Part shown: positions 16,062-33,700 of the stretch, piece by piece
Position numbering within the stretch: the first letter of the stretch is position 1
Layout of the letters: every line of letters begins with the position of its first letter
Assembly: GCF_029931775.1 (NCBI RefSeq)
Contig: NC_079312.1
Coordinates: 138,245,872 to 138,309,871, forward strand
DNA length: 64,000 nt
Direction of reading: 5' to 3'
Source of the DNA: Euleptes europaea
Taxonomy: Eukaryota > Chordata > Lepidosauria > Squamata > Sphaerodactylidae
Notes under the pieces: model-generated
What the model saw: the letters and a program-made list of their open reading frames with translations, nothing else
What the model was told of the DNA's origin: nothing
The model's database searches: none
Program-made: the position numbers and the translations under genes

Positions 16062-16245
16062 TGGTTTAGCCTGATCTCGTCGTATCTTGGAAGCTAAACA
16101 GGGTTGGTACCTGGGAGACTTCCAAGGAAGACTCTGCAGAGGAAGGCAATGGCAAACGACCTTTGCTTCTCACTTGCCTTGAAAGCCCCTACCTGGGGTC
16201 GCCAATAATTGGCTGCAACTTGATGGCATTTTACACACATAGTAT
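16062..16245 (+). mobile_element. 5S rRNA-derived SINE
   Basis: CCTGATCTCGTCGTATCTTG and GAAGCTAAACAGGGTTGGTA are clear 5S rRNA internal-promoter relatives, with a short deletion before GGGAGAC. The body has GAGGAAGGCAATGGCAAACG and CTTGCCTTGAAAGCCCC and ends in CTTGATGGCA, as at 1492-1685. Confidence 0.75.
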
Positions 16246-16403
16246 CACAGCTATGGTACCCGGAAGTTGTGAGGACACTTGAAAGATAAAAACGGATGAG
16301 AGATTTTTCAAAGTACAACAATTCTAGCTCAGCTCTGCATTAAAAGTGTGCATCTTCCCCAGTTATAAGATACTACTGAAGACTATCAAATGTGGATGCT
16401 TTG

Positions 16404-16921
16404 CAGGGTTGCCAACCTCCAAGTACGGCCTGGAGATCTGGAATTACAAATAATCTCCAGTCGGGGTGTCCATCCCACAGGTGGGGCCTGGAGTTCTTTC
16501 AGAATTACAACTGCTTTCCAGGCTACACTGGTAGGGTTGCCAGCTCTGGGTTGGGGAATGCCTGGAGGTTTTGCGGGTGGAGCCCAGGGAAAGTGGTGTT
16601 TTGGGAGGGGAGGGACCTCACTGGAGCATAATGCCATAGAGATTTTGGGGGCAGAGCCTGAAGAGGGCGGGGTTCGGGGAGGGACTTCAATGCCATAGAG
16701 TTCAATTGCCAAAGCGGCCATTTTTCTCCAGGTGATCTGATCTCTATCGGCTGGCGATCAGTTGAATTAGCAGATCTCCTGCTACTACCTGGCAGTTGGC
16801 AACCCTACATAGAGTCCACCTTCCAAAGCAGCAATTTTCTCTAGGGAAAGTGATCTCTGCAACCTGGAGACCAGTTGTAATTCTGGGCGATCGCCCATCA
16901 CCTGGACACTGGCAACTCTAG
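16404..16921. mobile_element. Nested/tandem copies of the TAGGGTTGCC hAT-like MITE
   Basis: Several ends of the family fall in a row: CAGGGTTGCCAACCTCC at about 16405, TAGGGTTGCCAGCTC at about 16532, TTGGCAACCCTA ending at about 16807, and CTGGCAACTCTA ending at about 16921. Internal pieces occur in both orientations, which suggests one copy inserted into another. Exact boundaries could not be resolved by eye. Confidence 0.6.
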
Positions 16922-17131
16922 CACAGAGATCAGTTTCTCTGGAGAAAATTTGCCGCTTTGGAGGCTGGAGGCTATGGTATTACACCTCACTGAGGTTCTT
17001 CCCCTCTCCGAACCCTGCTCTCCCCATTCTCCATCCCCAAAATCCCCAGGCGTTTCCCAACACAAACTTCGCAACCGTTAATTGGGAACCTGTCTGAATT
17101 GCTCTTGGAAACCATCTGCAAAGATAACCCA

Positions 17132-18822
17132 TACTATAGGCAAGACAATTCACAGTGGGAGCCATGTTAGGCTGTCTGCAGTAGTAGAAAAGGGCAAGAG
17201 TCCAGTGGCACCTTAAAGACTAACAAGAATATTTTCTGGTAGGGTATGAGCTTTCGTGAGCCTGCGGCTCACGAAAGCTCATACCCTACCAGAAAATATT
17301 CTTGTTAGTCTTTAAGGTGCTACTGGACTCTTGTCTGAAGAAGTGAACTGTGGCTCCTGAAAGCTCACACCCTACCAGAAAATATTCTTGTTAGTCTTTA
17401 AGGTGCTACTGGACTCTTGTCTGAAGAAGTGAGCTGTGGCTCCCGAAAGCTCACACCCTACCAGAAAATATTCTTGTTAGTCTTTAAAGTGCTACTGGAC
17501 TCTTGTCTGAAGAAGTGAGCTGTGGCTCATGAAAGCTCATACCCTGCCAGAAAATATTTTTGTTAGTCTTTAAGGTGCTACTGGACTCTTTTGTGAAGAA
17601 GTGAGCTGTGGCTCCCGAAAGCTCATACCCTACCAGAAAATATTTTTGTTAGTCTTTAAGGTGCTACTGGACTCTTGTCTGAAGAAGTGAGCTGTGGCTC
17701 CCGAAAGCTCACACCCTACCAGAAAATATTCTTGTTAGTCTTTAAGGTGCCACTGGACTCTTGTCTGAAGAAGTGAGCTGTGGCTCCCGAAAGCTCACAC
17801 CCTACCAGAAAATATTCTTGTTCGTCTTTAAGGTGCCACTGGACTCTTGTCTGAAGAAGTGAGCTGTGGCTCCCGAAAGCTCATACCCTACCAGAAAATA
17901 TTCTTGTTCGTCTTTAAGGTGCCACTGGACTCTTGTCTGAAGAAGTGAACTGTGGCTCCCGAAAGCTCACACCCTGCCAGAAAATATTTTTGTTAGTCTT
18001 TAAGGTGCTACTGGACTCTTTTCTGAAGAAGTGAGCTGTGGCTCCCGAAAGCTCACACCCTACCAGAAAATATTCTTGTTAGTCTTTAAGGTGCCACTGG
18101 ACTCTTGTCTGAAGAAGTGAGCTGTGGCTCCCGAAAGCTCACACCCTACCAGAAAATATTCTTGTTAGTCTTTAAGGTGCCACTGGACTCTTGTCTGAAG
18201 AAGTGAGCTGTGGCTCCCGAAAGCTCACACCCTACCAGAAAATATTCTTGTTCGTCTTTAAGGTGCCACTGGACTCTTGTCTGAAGAAGTGAGCTGTGGC
18301 TCCCGAAAGCTCATACCCTACCAGAAAATATTCTTGTTCGTCTTTAAGGTGCCACTGGACTCTTGTCTGAAGAAGTGAACTGTGGCTCCCGAAAGCTCAC
18401 ACCCTGCCAGAAAATATTTTTGTTAGTCTTTAAGGTGCTACTGGACTCTTTTCTGAAGAAGTGAGCTGTGGCTCCCGAAAGCTCACACCCTACCAGAAAA
18501 TATTCTTGTTAGTCTTTAAGGTGCCACTGGACTCTTGTCTGAAGAAGTGAGCTGTGGCTCCCGAAAGCTCATACCCTACCAGAAAATATTCTTGTTAGTC
18601 TTTAAGGTGCCACTGGACTCTTGTCTGAAGAAGTGAGCTGTGGCTCCCGAAAGCTCACACCCTACCAGAAAATATTCTTGTTCGTCTTTAAGGTGCCACT
18701 GGACTCTTGTCTGAAGAAGTGAGCTGTGGCTCCCGAAAGCTCACACCCTACCAGAAAATATTCTTGTTCGTCTTTAAGGTGCCACTGGACTCTTGCCCTT
18801 TTCTACTACTATAGGCAAGACA
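17132..18822. mobile_element. Fold-back SINE-like insertion with internal satellite, 16-bp TSD
   Basis: The insertion is flanked by perfect 16-bp duplications TACTATAGGCAAGACA at 17132-17147 and 18807-18822. It opens CACAGTGGGAGCCATG and CTGTCTGCAGTAGTAGAAAA. It runs to GGGTATGAGCTTTCGTGAGC, then turns into the reverse complement of itself (CTCACGAAAGCTCATACCC), and closes ACTCTTGCCCTTTTCTACTA, the inverse of its start. Between turn and close lies the 86-bp array described separately. Unexpanded relatives are at 47271-47465 and, in part, 51823-51950. TSDs of 9-16 bp suggest LINE-mediated retroposition. The family name is unknown to me. Confidence 0.75.
17257..18800. repeat. 86-bp tandem array, 18 units, with 430-bp higher-order period
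   Basis: The anchor GGACTC recurs at 17325, 17411, 17497, 17583 and so on to 18787: eighteen occurrences at exactly 86-bp steps, with no indel. Units vary at few sites (GTTAGT or GTTCGT, TGCTACT or TGCCACT, CTTGTCTG or CTTTTCTG). Five consecutive units (17841-18270) recur in the same order at 18271-18700 with near-identity, so a 430-bp block has itself been duplicated. Unit content (CCAGAAAATATTCTTGTTAG, GAAGAAGTGAGCTGTGGCTC) is the tail of the surrounding SINE-like element. Confidence 0.92.
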
Positions 18823-19875
18823 GATTACAAGAAATTTTTGTCCCATTCCTAGAGGGGGGGGGGAACCCTTCCATCCAAGGGTGGCTGATAGGGGAGATGA
18901 GAGGAGTTGCTTAGTGATTGGTTTCTGCCTTCCCACGAAAATCCTGACTCGCTACAACGAGGCTGGTGGAAACTCCACCCCGCCCATCCTTCTCCCCGTA
19001 CCTTGATTAGCAGCTAAAAGTCTAACGCTACAATTGCAGCAACCGCACTTCTTTTCATTATGGGCATAACATGCCTCGACTGTCGCTATAAGGCTGTATT
19101 TAGTCCGTTTCAGCCCCACAACAATCGAAAGTGGATGTAAGATTTTTTTTAAAAAAAAAAAATAAAAATAAATCGGGAACTGCTCCGCACGGCCCCTGCA
19201 AAGCATCGTTTATCACATGGTCTCATTCTGTGTGTCATGGAAGAAGTGTGACGCAGCAAATCGGGAAGAAAAGCGTGCAAGCAACCGAATGTCCTTTTCC
19301 CTTGTGGATGCTGACATGAGAGTTTTTCGTCTAGGACAAAACGGACTACAAAAGATTATTTTACAAGGAAAAAAAATAAATCAACACGACGTTGTAAAGC
19401 TACCTACAGGATACGGGTGTGCGCGCATGCGAACCTCGCTTTAAGACTGACGGCGCCTTGGTCTGCAATCCGGATTTGCTGGTTGCTTTTGACACCATGC
19501 CGTGCTTCGGTAGAATCGTGCAATCATAGAGTCGGAGGGGGCCATCTAGCAGCAACCAGAGCGACAGCTCATAGAAGCTGGGGTGGAAACCCGGAAGTTC
19601 ATCGTTGCAGACATTTGGCAGCGAAGTAACACCCCCCTCCCCACCCCGGGAGTGGCATTTGTGAAGCAAATGTGAGTGTTTTTGAGCTGTTAAAAAACAA
19701 ACAAACAAAAAAAAACCCCAAAAAAATCTCTCCGCGCTTCTTGGACTAGGAGAGAAATATTCTGAGTCCCGTGCTTCTAAGCGGAGGTGGTGGGAGGGGA
19801 GTTAGAGGAATGCACTAGCACTGCGGGAAAAAGAGATCGAGAAGGAGAAAGAGGTTTGTGGAGACTCTGTAAATG
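18823..19875. other. Gene-free stretch with a small CpG patch
   Basis: No frame is supported. The patch 19405-19520 has NRF1-like GCGCGCATGCG and several CpGs and could hold the unlocated first exon of C17orf80. A-rich runs at 19139-19172 and 19685-19730 are simple sequence. Confidence 0.4.
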
Positions 19876-19876
19876 C

Positions 19877-20261
19877 TTCACAGTGGGCAGCCGTGTCTGC
19901 AGTAGTAGAAAAGGGCAAGAGTCCAGTCGCACCTTAAAGACTTAACAAAAATACTTTTGGAAATCTTTCCCATTCATTCATAGATCGACTCACACCCGCT
20001 GAATTAATTCCCAGTGGGTAGCCGTGTTAGTCTGTCTGCAGTAGGAGAAAAGGGCAAGAGTCCAGTCGCACCTTAAAGACTAACAAAAATACTTTTGGAA
20101 ATCTTTCCCATTCATTCATAGATCGACTCACACCCGCTGAATTAATTCCCAGTGGGTAGCCGTGCTAGTCTGTCTGCAGTAGCAGAAAAGAGCAAGAGCC
20201 AGAAAATATTTTTGTTAGTCTTTAAGGTGCGACTGGACTCTTGCTCTTTTCTACTTCTGTA
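19877..20261. mobile_element. Composite copy of the CAGTGGG-TAGCCGTG element, tandem head plus inverted tail
   Basis: Heads of the element (CAGTGGGTAGCCGTG) start at 19881, 20012 and 20150, so a 131-138-bp unit is repeated directly. The third unit ends abruptly and joins an inverted tail (AAATATTTTTGTTAGTCTTT then CTCTTTTCTACT). Flanks TCTGTAAATGCTT (about 19865) and TCTGTAAATCCTT (about 20261) look like a 13-bp target duplication with one mismatch. The internal TTTCCCATTCATTCATAGAT segment is absent from the other copies. Confidence 0.65.
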
Positions 20262-20639
20262 AATCCTTGTATTGCAGATTGGAGGCGGGGGCTGAGGTGG
20301 ATGATTACTGACCCCCTTGTAATATAGCTTCCATTGCACAGAAAGGCTGTTTCAGTGGCCTGCGGGAACCCAGCCATGTCACCCACCGCTGATATCACGT
20401 GGGGCGTTGCGATGAAGGTTGACCATGGCCACCCTGGGCCATGATCACATTTCAGATGGCGACCATTGATAGGCAGCCGGCACACGCTGACAGCGGTTTA
20501 CAACAACCGGCTAATGACAAAAGACTTGAAGAAGCAAAGCACCTCGACTAGGAAATCAATGCCAGTTGAGTGCAGTGGGGGCTTGCGACTGTGGCCACGC
20601 GGCCCGCTTTTGCAATTGACTCCCAAGTCAGCCTGCACG

Positions 20640-20952
20640 AGATTAGTCCGGTTCTTGGATGGCTATTACGTCAACGCGCCTCTGACCTTCACGCATGCGC
20701 ACACCCAGTGAGAGGCGACCAATGGGCCCGCTTCTCCGACTGTAGTCACAGTGCGCCTGCGTAGCAGGGAGCCCAAGCGCGCGTGCGTCCGAGGCGGCCC
20801 AACAAGACTGGGAGGGGAGGGATGCGCCTGCGCGAGAGGGTCCCACACCGGAAGCGGCGACTGAGGAAAGGGGGAGGAATTGTTTGGGAGCGCAAGCGCG
20901 AGGCCTGCTGTCCTCACGGCTTTCGGTCTGAGACAGCCGGCTTGACGAGGCC
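20640..20952. promoter_or_regulatory. CpG-rich shared promoter, C17orf80 (-) / FAM104A (+)
   Basis: The block before the FAM104A start is dense in CpG and has plausible sites: TTACGTCA (CRE-like) at 20666-20673, GCATGCGC near 20693, CCAAT at 20719-20723, NRF1-type TGCGCCTGCGT at 20752-20762 and TGCGCCTGCGC at 20823-20833, and ETS-type ACCGGAAGC at 20847-20855. No TATA box was seen. The two genes are divergent, as in human. That C17orf80 also starts here is inference, as its first exon was not identified. Confidence 0.7.
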
Positions 20953-26975
<6,023 letters not shown>

Positions 26976-27357
26976 TGAGCCCAGCAGTCCCCTGCCTTCT
27001 GTGAAGGGGGACAGCACTGTGTGATGGGATATTTCAACTTAAAAGTTTGTTAAAATTGCACAAAATGCCTGTTGCCTTCTCAGTCTGTATTTGGAATAAC
27101 AGGTTAACAGGCTATTGTTTACTTGTGGTTGCTGCACTATTGCAATGCAAAAGGGGCTTTGGAGCAATTTTTATAGGATTCTTTGGATGGGGGAAGGGTG
27201 GATTTCCTTGACATCAAGATGTCTGATAATCCACCTGTGTATTATAGGAGTGCATAATTAGTCCAGTCTGACTTCTTAATCTGTTAATTAGTAACTGATG
27301 CTTTATGTAAAACCTTTCAAACATTTGTGTTCAGTTTTATAAGTCTTTTTTAATTTC

Positions 27358-27363
27358 AATAAA
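27358..27363 (+). terminator. FAM104A poly(A) signal
   Basis: AATAAA lies 383 bp after the stop codon, followed by a T-rich stretch (ATGTTTTTATGG). This implies cleavage near 27.38 kb. Confidence 0.75.
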
Positions 27364-27508
27364 TAGTGAATATGTTTTTATGGTAAATTAATCTTTTTAA
27401 AGAATGAGAGTATATTAAGGCTGTTAGAAACATTAGTAACCTTTTTGAAGGCCAGAAGCTGTAGACAAAGAGGTAGCTATACTGAAACCAGAATAGAAAT
27501 GTAACTGC

Positions 27509-27514
27509 TTTATT
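27509..27514 (-). terminator. COG1 poly(A) signal
   Basis: TTTATT on the plus strand is AATAAA on the minus strand, about 245 bp past the COG1 stop codon. Cleavage is expected near 27.49 kb. That leaves only about 100 bp between the two convergent transcripts. Confidence 0.7.
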
Positions 27515-27756
27515 TCTTTGCTGTAACCATTCTACATAGGAACCATTATTTTGCTTATGTACAAAATCTGGGTTGATTTGGTGTTTGTGAATTCATATAG
27601 CATTCTAAGAACAGAACTTGGCAGTAACTTCAAATTACCTACACCATAGAACCTACAGATAATTAATTTGGCTTAACTGGAGTTGCAGAGTAGCAGCTAT
27701 CAGCCTTGAAGGTTATTTTGCAGTGCCAAGAGCATCATAGTTCACACTTTATTAGA

Positions 27757-30700
27757 TCACTTGGTCATGCTAGAGAGCCAGCCAAGCTTAAACAATGATG
27801 GTGCTGATGTATCTTCCTCTTCTGAGGCAAGCTGTTTGAACAGGAACCCAGGCCGGAACATCTCTTCTGCTCTTGTAAGGGCTGGAGCTGGAATCTGTTA
27901 TGTTTAACAAAAGAAAGTCAATAGCCTATCTAGTGTTACTATTTTTAATCTGGAGTGCAAACAGATGTTTGGTTAGGAGCTAGGTGGGCCTGCCCTGCCA
28001 GGTCTCCAGTCAGCAGGGACCAGGCATGGGGTTGTTTCTGGGCCCTGGTAGATCTCACCTAGCTTCCCCCAAGTTGACAGAAGACCTTGGGAAGGGACAG
28101 TATCTCCTTTTTAACCCCATGCTGGATGTCAGTCACTCTGAAGTAGCCAGACTTCTAGCTGTGTGTGTGTGTGAAGTGCCATCAAGTCGCAGTCAACTTA
28201 TGGCGACCCCTTTTTGGAGTTTTCATGGCAAGAGACTAACAGAGGTGGTTTGCCAGTGCCTTCCTCTGCACAGCAACCCCGGTATTCCTTGGTGGTCTCC
28301 CATCCAAATACTAACCAGGGCTGACCCTGCTTAGCTTCTGAGATCTGACGAGATCAGGCTAGCCTGGGCCAACTTCTAGCTACTTCCAGTTTATCCAAAG
28401 TGTTCTTAAAAATGTAGTCCAAAGCAGTTCACATTAAAAAAATCATTAGTATAATAAATCATAACCACAGCATAAAAACAGAAGCAAACCACTCCCTTAT
28501 AAAACCATTAATTAGCTAGCAAAATAGTCAAATGTCATATTTTCATACACACCTAAAAATCAAGCTTCCACCAAGAAAAAGTGCACAACCGGCACTTTAA
28601 AAGCCATGAAAGCTAGGCAAACAGAGACTGTATCCATAGAAGAGGACTTAGGGTAAGAGTCAGCAGTAGGTAACTGCATATGACCAACAACCCAAAATTA
28701 ACTTTTCTGGTGCAGCATAGTGTATTTTTTAAACTAACATTTTTCAATAGATTCTACATGAGTGGAAATTAATGTTGATTTCATCAGTTTTGTTTTAGAC
28801 TACTAATTTGTCTCCATGGAGATTACATGTATGGTTTATGCATATAGAAGATTGACTGCTGTTGCTGTGTAAAGTTAACCTATGTTGGAAATTCCAGTTG
28901 TAGAAGAGGGATGCAATTATTATTTTCCTATGTAAATATGTAGAGTGTTGGATTCTTTTGCCTTTAACACAGGCGATTTACCAGCTATCTCCCAACCAAT
29001 CAGTCCATGCCCTTCAGCACTTTGCAGCAATATTGGGTACACGGTAACACACAGTGAGAAGTGTAGCCAGTGCTACTGCAGCATTCAGTTTCTCAACTAC
29101 CAGCTTGGCAGAAAGCTACTGGATTCTCTAGCCTAAATGAAAGAGGCTCTATCTAGCACAGCAACAGCTTTTCACAAATGCAAAAGACAAATCTACAAAC
29201 AAAGGAAAAACCACTCAGTTCACAAAAAAATGATACCCCAACAAAGGCTTCTTCTGGAGTTACTGGGCAGCATCATACTGGAATGAAGGGTACAAGACAG
29301 TTAGATTGACACCCCTTTAACATTCCTTTATAACTACTTTTAAATGCAAGGTATAAAGCCTGAAGGTAGGTTCAGAACTGTTGATGTACAACTCTGTACT
29401 AACAGCTGATTCTATTCTTGAAATTTACTCTTTGTCAACCCATTTAGTTTAGTTATCACTGGTAAATTACCCTCCAATACTAGAAAATAGTTTTAAAATG
29501 TTATTTTGGGCCTCTTCAAAGGGAATTCTATTAGCAACCCCTGATCTTAGAATTTATATCTCCTTTGTTCCCTGGGAATTATTTTAAGAGCCAGCATGGT
29601 ATAGTGGTTACTGTTGGGACTAGGATGTGGGAGACCCAGGTTCATTTAACCAATCTGCCATGGAAGCTTGCTGGTGACTGGCCCAGTTGCACACACTCAG
29701 CCAAACTACCTCACAGGGTTGTGAGGATAAAACAGAGAAGGGGAGAATGTTGTAATCCACTGTAGGTTCTCATTGGGGAGAAAAGGAGTAAAATAAAAAT
29801 GTAGATGATTTAATGCCTCTGGCACCATTGGGCAAGCGAATATAAAAAATGAGAGACACTGTCCTTCAGTGTTACTACTCTGAAGATGCCTGCCACAGTT
29901 GCTGGCGAAACATCAGGAAAGAAAATTCCAAGCCCACGGTTACACAGCCCGGATAACCTACAATAACCAATGAACTCTGACAGTGAAAGCCTTCGACAAT
30001 ATAAAAAAATGAGTTAGAACTATACACCAACCTGAGCTTTATGTTCAGAATTTCTCAGAACTGACTTAGTCTTCCGAGAGGTTGACATGCTGAGTGGCAA
30101 GAGCCCAAACCTTGAAGAAACAAAAACTGTAATAACTATACTTTCCACTCCCAGCTGCTTTGTTTCGAAGGAGTACTTTCTATTGACTGTAGCAGGAATC
30201 ACTTACCTGATCTGACTAGATGCTAGAGGTAGGGTGTTGTGTAACTCTTGAGAAGTTGGAGGACTGCTTCGGCTAGTGTACTGGTTCTCTGCCCCAATTA
30301 ATAAGCCAAATAAGACCTAGAGGACAGGAAGAAGTTGACTTGTTTGGATAACAGGATATTTAACTACCAAGTATTCAATCAAGTATTTCTAGATTATGTT
30401 TGTGCCTTGTGCTACCTCTTAAACACGTGAATCCTCTTTCATGGACATCTGTGCTTACTTTGAAATACTTGTGTAAAACCAATGCTTCCATATCACCCCA
30501 GTTAGCCACTAGTGGGTGGTATCCTTTTTGCTTGGTGGAATGGTAGGCTACAAGCCATTGATTATCCTGTCATCATACCAAGTCTTGTTAAGCCTGCATG
30601 CCTGAAGCCAGTCTAAAACTGTGTGGTATGTCTACATTAACCAAACAGATTGTACAATATTTTATATCGTATTGACAGGATGCTTCTTTGAAACTTACAG

Positions 30701-33700
30701 AGGTTCGCTGCACAAGGCGGTTAAGGTTGCTGTTTAAGTGTGGGGTGAAGACATCCAAGTCAAAGGGATCTATGTAGCTTTCCAGAAAGTCTGTCTGTTT
30801 CTCAATTCTGAAATGAGAAGGAAACTGTCCTGTTTGCAATCCTGAATCATAGACAAAATCTGCTATTGAATAGGGCAATGCTTTAAGCGTGTTACATTGA
30901 GACTAAAGTTAAAACACAAAAAACAGGTGTTTAATGTTAGTTCCATTACACAATACCTGGAAACTAAACACTGCAGTCAGATAACCAGCTATTGCTCAAT
31001 TCCTTAATGTAGTGAAATGCATCCCACTATTTAAAACTACATCCTAACCTTCAGTTACTTTTGAGCTGATGTCCTACTAGCCAGAGCTCTAGTTATTCAC
31101 ATGTTTCAACATGTATTCTTATCCTGTTTGTAACAAGGTGCCCTGGAGCAACCTTTCCTGAAAGCTACTGTGACTTTTCTTGTTACTCGGCATGCTGCTG
31201 CACTTCCTAGCAGTGGCTGGAGTCTTGTCACCCATTACTGTAAAAGAGGGATGGGAGATTACCAGATACTACCCATAGATGACCTATTTTAGCACCATTT
31301 GTATGAACTAACTGGTATTGACAGGAAATGTGGATAACTGCAAAGTTTCAAGGATATAAGCAAGGTGGCTGTTTCTCCTTTCAAAACAACAATTTATAGT
31401 TATAAGAATTAAATCCGCGACGCTTTAATTCTTATAGCTATAAATTGTTGTTTTGAAAGGAGAAACAGCCACCTTGCTTATAGCCTTGAAACTTTGCAGT
31501 TATCCACATTTCCTGTCAATACCAGTTAGTTCGCGGAAAAAAGAAAGAATTAAATCCGTATGCTACACAAAATCAGAAAGGTGTTAGTGTTGTGAGAAGA
31601 GGTGAAGGATGGAGCAAATACAATCCCTTTAGCCAGGCTGGCTTGGTTATCTTCACACTGAAATATATTACAGGTAGATTAGTCCTTAGTGGGTCAACAG
31701 TTAAGGCTACAAAGCAGTGGCTAAACCAGGCATGAACAGGGCTAAAATATTTCAGATTTCCAGGCAACTCTTGTTTTGCTGCAACAGACTAACATGGCTA
31801 GCCCACTGGAATTGGGATGTTTCTAGCAATGCTTTTCTTTTAGCCTCACTCCCTTTTGCCAGCAAATGTATGCACAATGATATCAGAGCAGAACAGGTAA
31901 GAATTCAGTCTTGTTTCTCTCCCCCCCACCCAATAAAGATGCAGCCACATTGTGGAGAGTTGCAACCATAGAAAAAACCCTGCTCAACCCTTGCAAGTGT
32001 ACTCCACCTTGAATCTTGCTTGTTTCTGCTGCTTTTCATATCTTCAGTCTTTGTTGTCAGCACTATGTTCAGATACCGAAGATCATACAAGAGTTGTAAA
32101 GCCCTGTTCTGGGTGATTGGCAACACTCCTTCTTTCTGCAGAGACAAGGGCAAAGAGATGTAATCTCAATATATGCATTAGCAAATGCCTGGTTTCCCAA
32201 TCACACACTGTTTGGAAGGGAAAGTTTAACAACCACTTTAAATCTCATCGGATGAGATCGGGCTGTCCAGGTCAAAGCAGATGGTAAATAGCCCTTCATA
32301 AACACCCAGTCTGACCAGCCCTTGCTTCTAACATATCTTTACAATGGACATAATCCTAGGTTGGTCTCATCCAGAAGAAATTATTTTCATGCTTTTACAA
32401 CACTGTCCAGCTTTCCTTTCCACCACAGAATGAAGACCTCACAACATACAATGAATTAGTGAATTAAACATTATTTGGTGTGAAACTGCTGAGAAACTAG
32501 ACACACAAACAGCAATAGAAACCTGTGACATAACTGTCCAAGGTAATCAAAGGTCCCAAGTCTTTTCTCCACAAAATGGCCCAGACTCCTTAGAACTAAA
32601 CCTACAACCCATTAAAACTGAAGGGGGTGGCATCATAGTAGTTTTACTTTCAGCAATTCATGCTTTCATTTCCCAGCTTTTCAAACCTAGCTTTGTTCCA
32701 AAACACACTGATCCAGCAGTATGGTAGCTGACAGCCACACACCTTTTCTTGTTTCCCTTCTGATAATTTTTCATAGCCAGCTAATATTTCAGTCATACAA
32801 GTCTTCAGTAGTTCTTGCAAGATGACCTTTGGAAGGGTATGACCACCAACTCGACTGACTTCTTGGCACAGGCTGAAGAGAAGAGCTTGGACACTCCAGG
32901 ATGGCTGCAAATAATATCAAACGACACAGGTGGAAATGTTACACATTTGGGAAGGAAGAGGGTTTGTTTTACCTAGTCCCACATTTATTTGATAACAATG
33001 TTCATCAACCCCTCATCACTGTATCTAACAGCAAACTGGCTAGCCCTTGTATAGGCAGGAGAAGCAGTACCCACAGAAAAGATAGGGGATGCTACCTACT
33101 CGGGATCTCCACAGACAGGAAGGGAAAAAAATAACCAAAAGAAAATAATAAACCTCTAAAATGGCTTGATAATGCTGCAGAAGAAACAGGATGCTGAAAG
33201 CAGCTAGCAACAGCTATATTAAATGGAAGGAAGGAAGGGGTAGAGGAACAGTCTAAAGTTCCTGGCAGCTTTGAGAAATAGAGATTTTGCAAGGTAGGGT
33301 GGGATTTCCAAGTTGATGCCCCCTCCTGCTGTATAATACGTCTCTTGCTAAAACCCACCCGTAACCATTCTACAATGAAAGCCTATACATTTCTGAGACA
33401 CAACATGAAGTAGGTATTGGGTCCCAATAACTGCCCTTTCTTTTTTGGTGGCATGATAAGAAGGGAGAACGTGCAAGTCACAGTGTACAACTTAGGGGAC
33501 TTTGGAATCCAGGAGGACATTGGGGGGTTTGGGCACATGGTAGGGTTTCCAACACTGCCTCGGCAAATGGCAGGAGATTTTGAGGAGGGGGTGCCTGGGG
33601 ATGGTGGAATTTAGAGAGGGTGTGATGCCACTTCCAGGTGATGATCCACGCTGCCCCTCTGGTCTTTACTATAGGCTAAGATAAATTAGTTATTAGTTGT

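Noticed and set aside
16062-16245. Possible genuine 5S rRNA gene
   Set aside because: The 5S part is diverged and shortened and is joined to the same SINE body seen at four other sites.
17257-18800. Regularly spaced repeats that could look like a CRISPR array
   Set aside because: Units are contiguous 86-bp copies with no unique spacers, in a vertebrate genome, and derive from a dispersed element.
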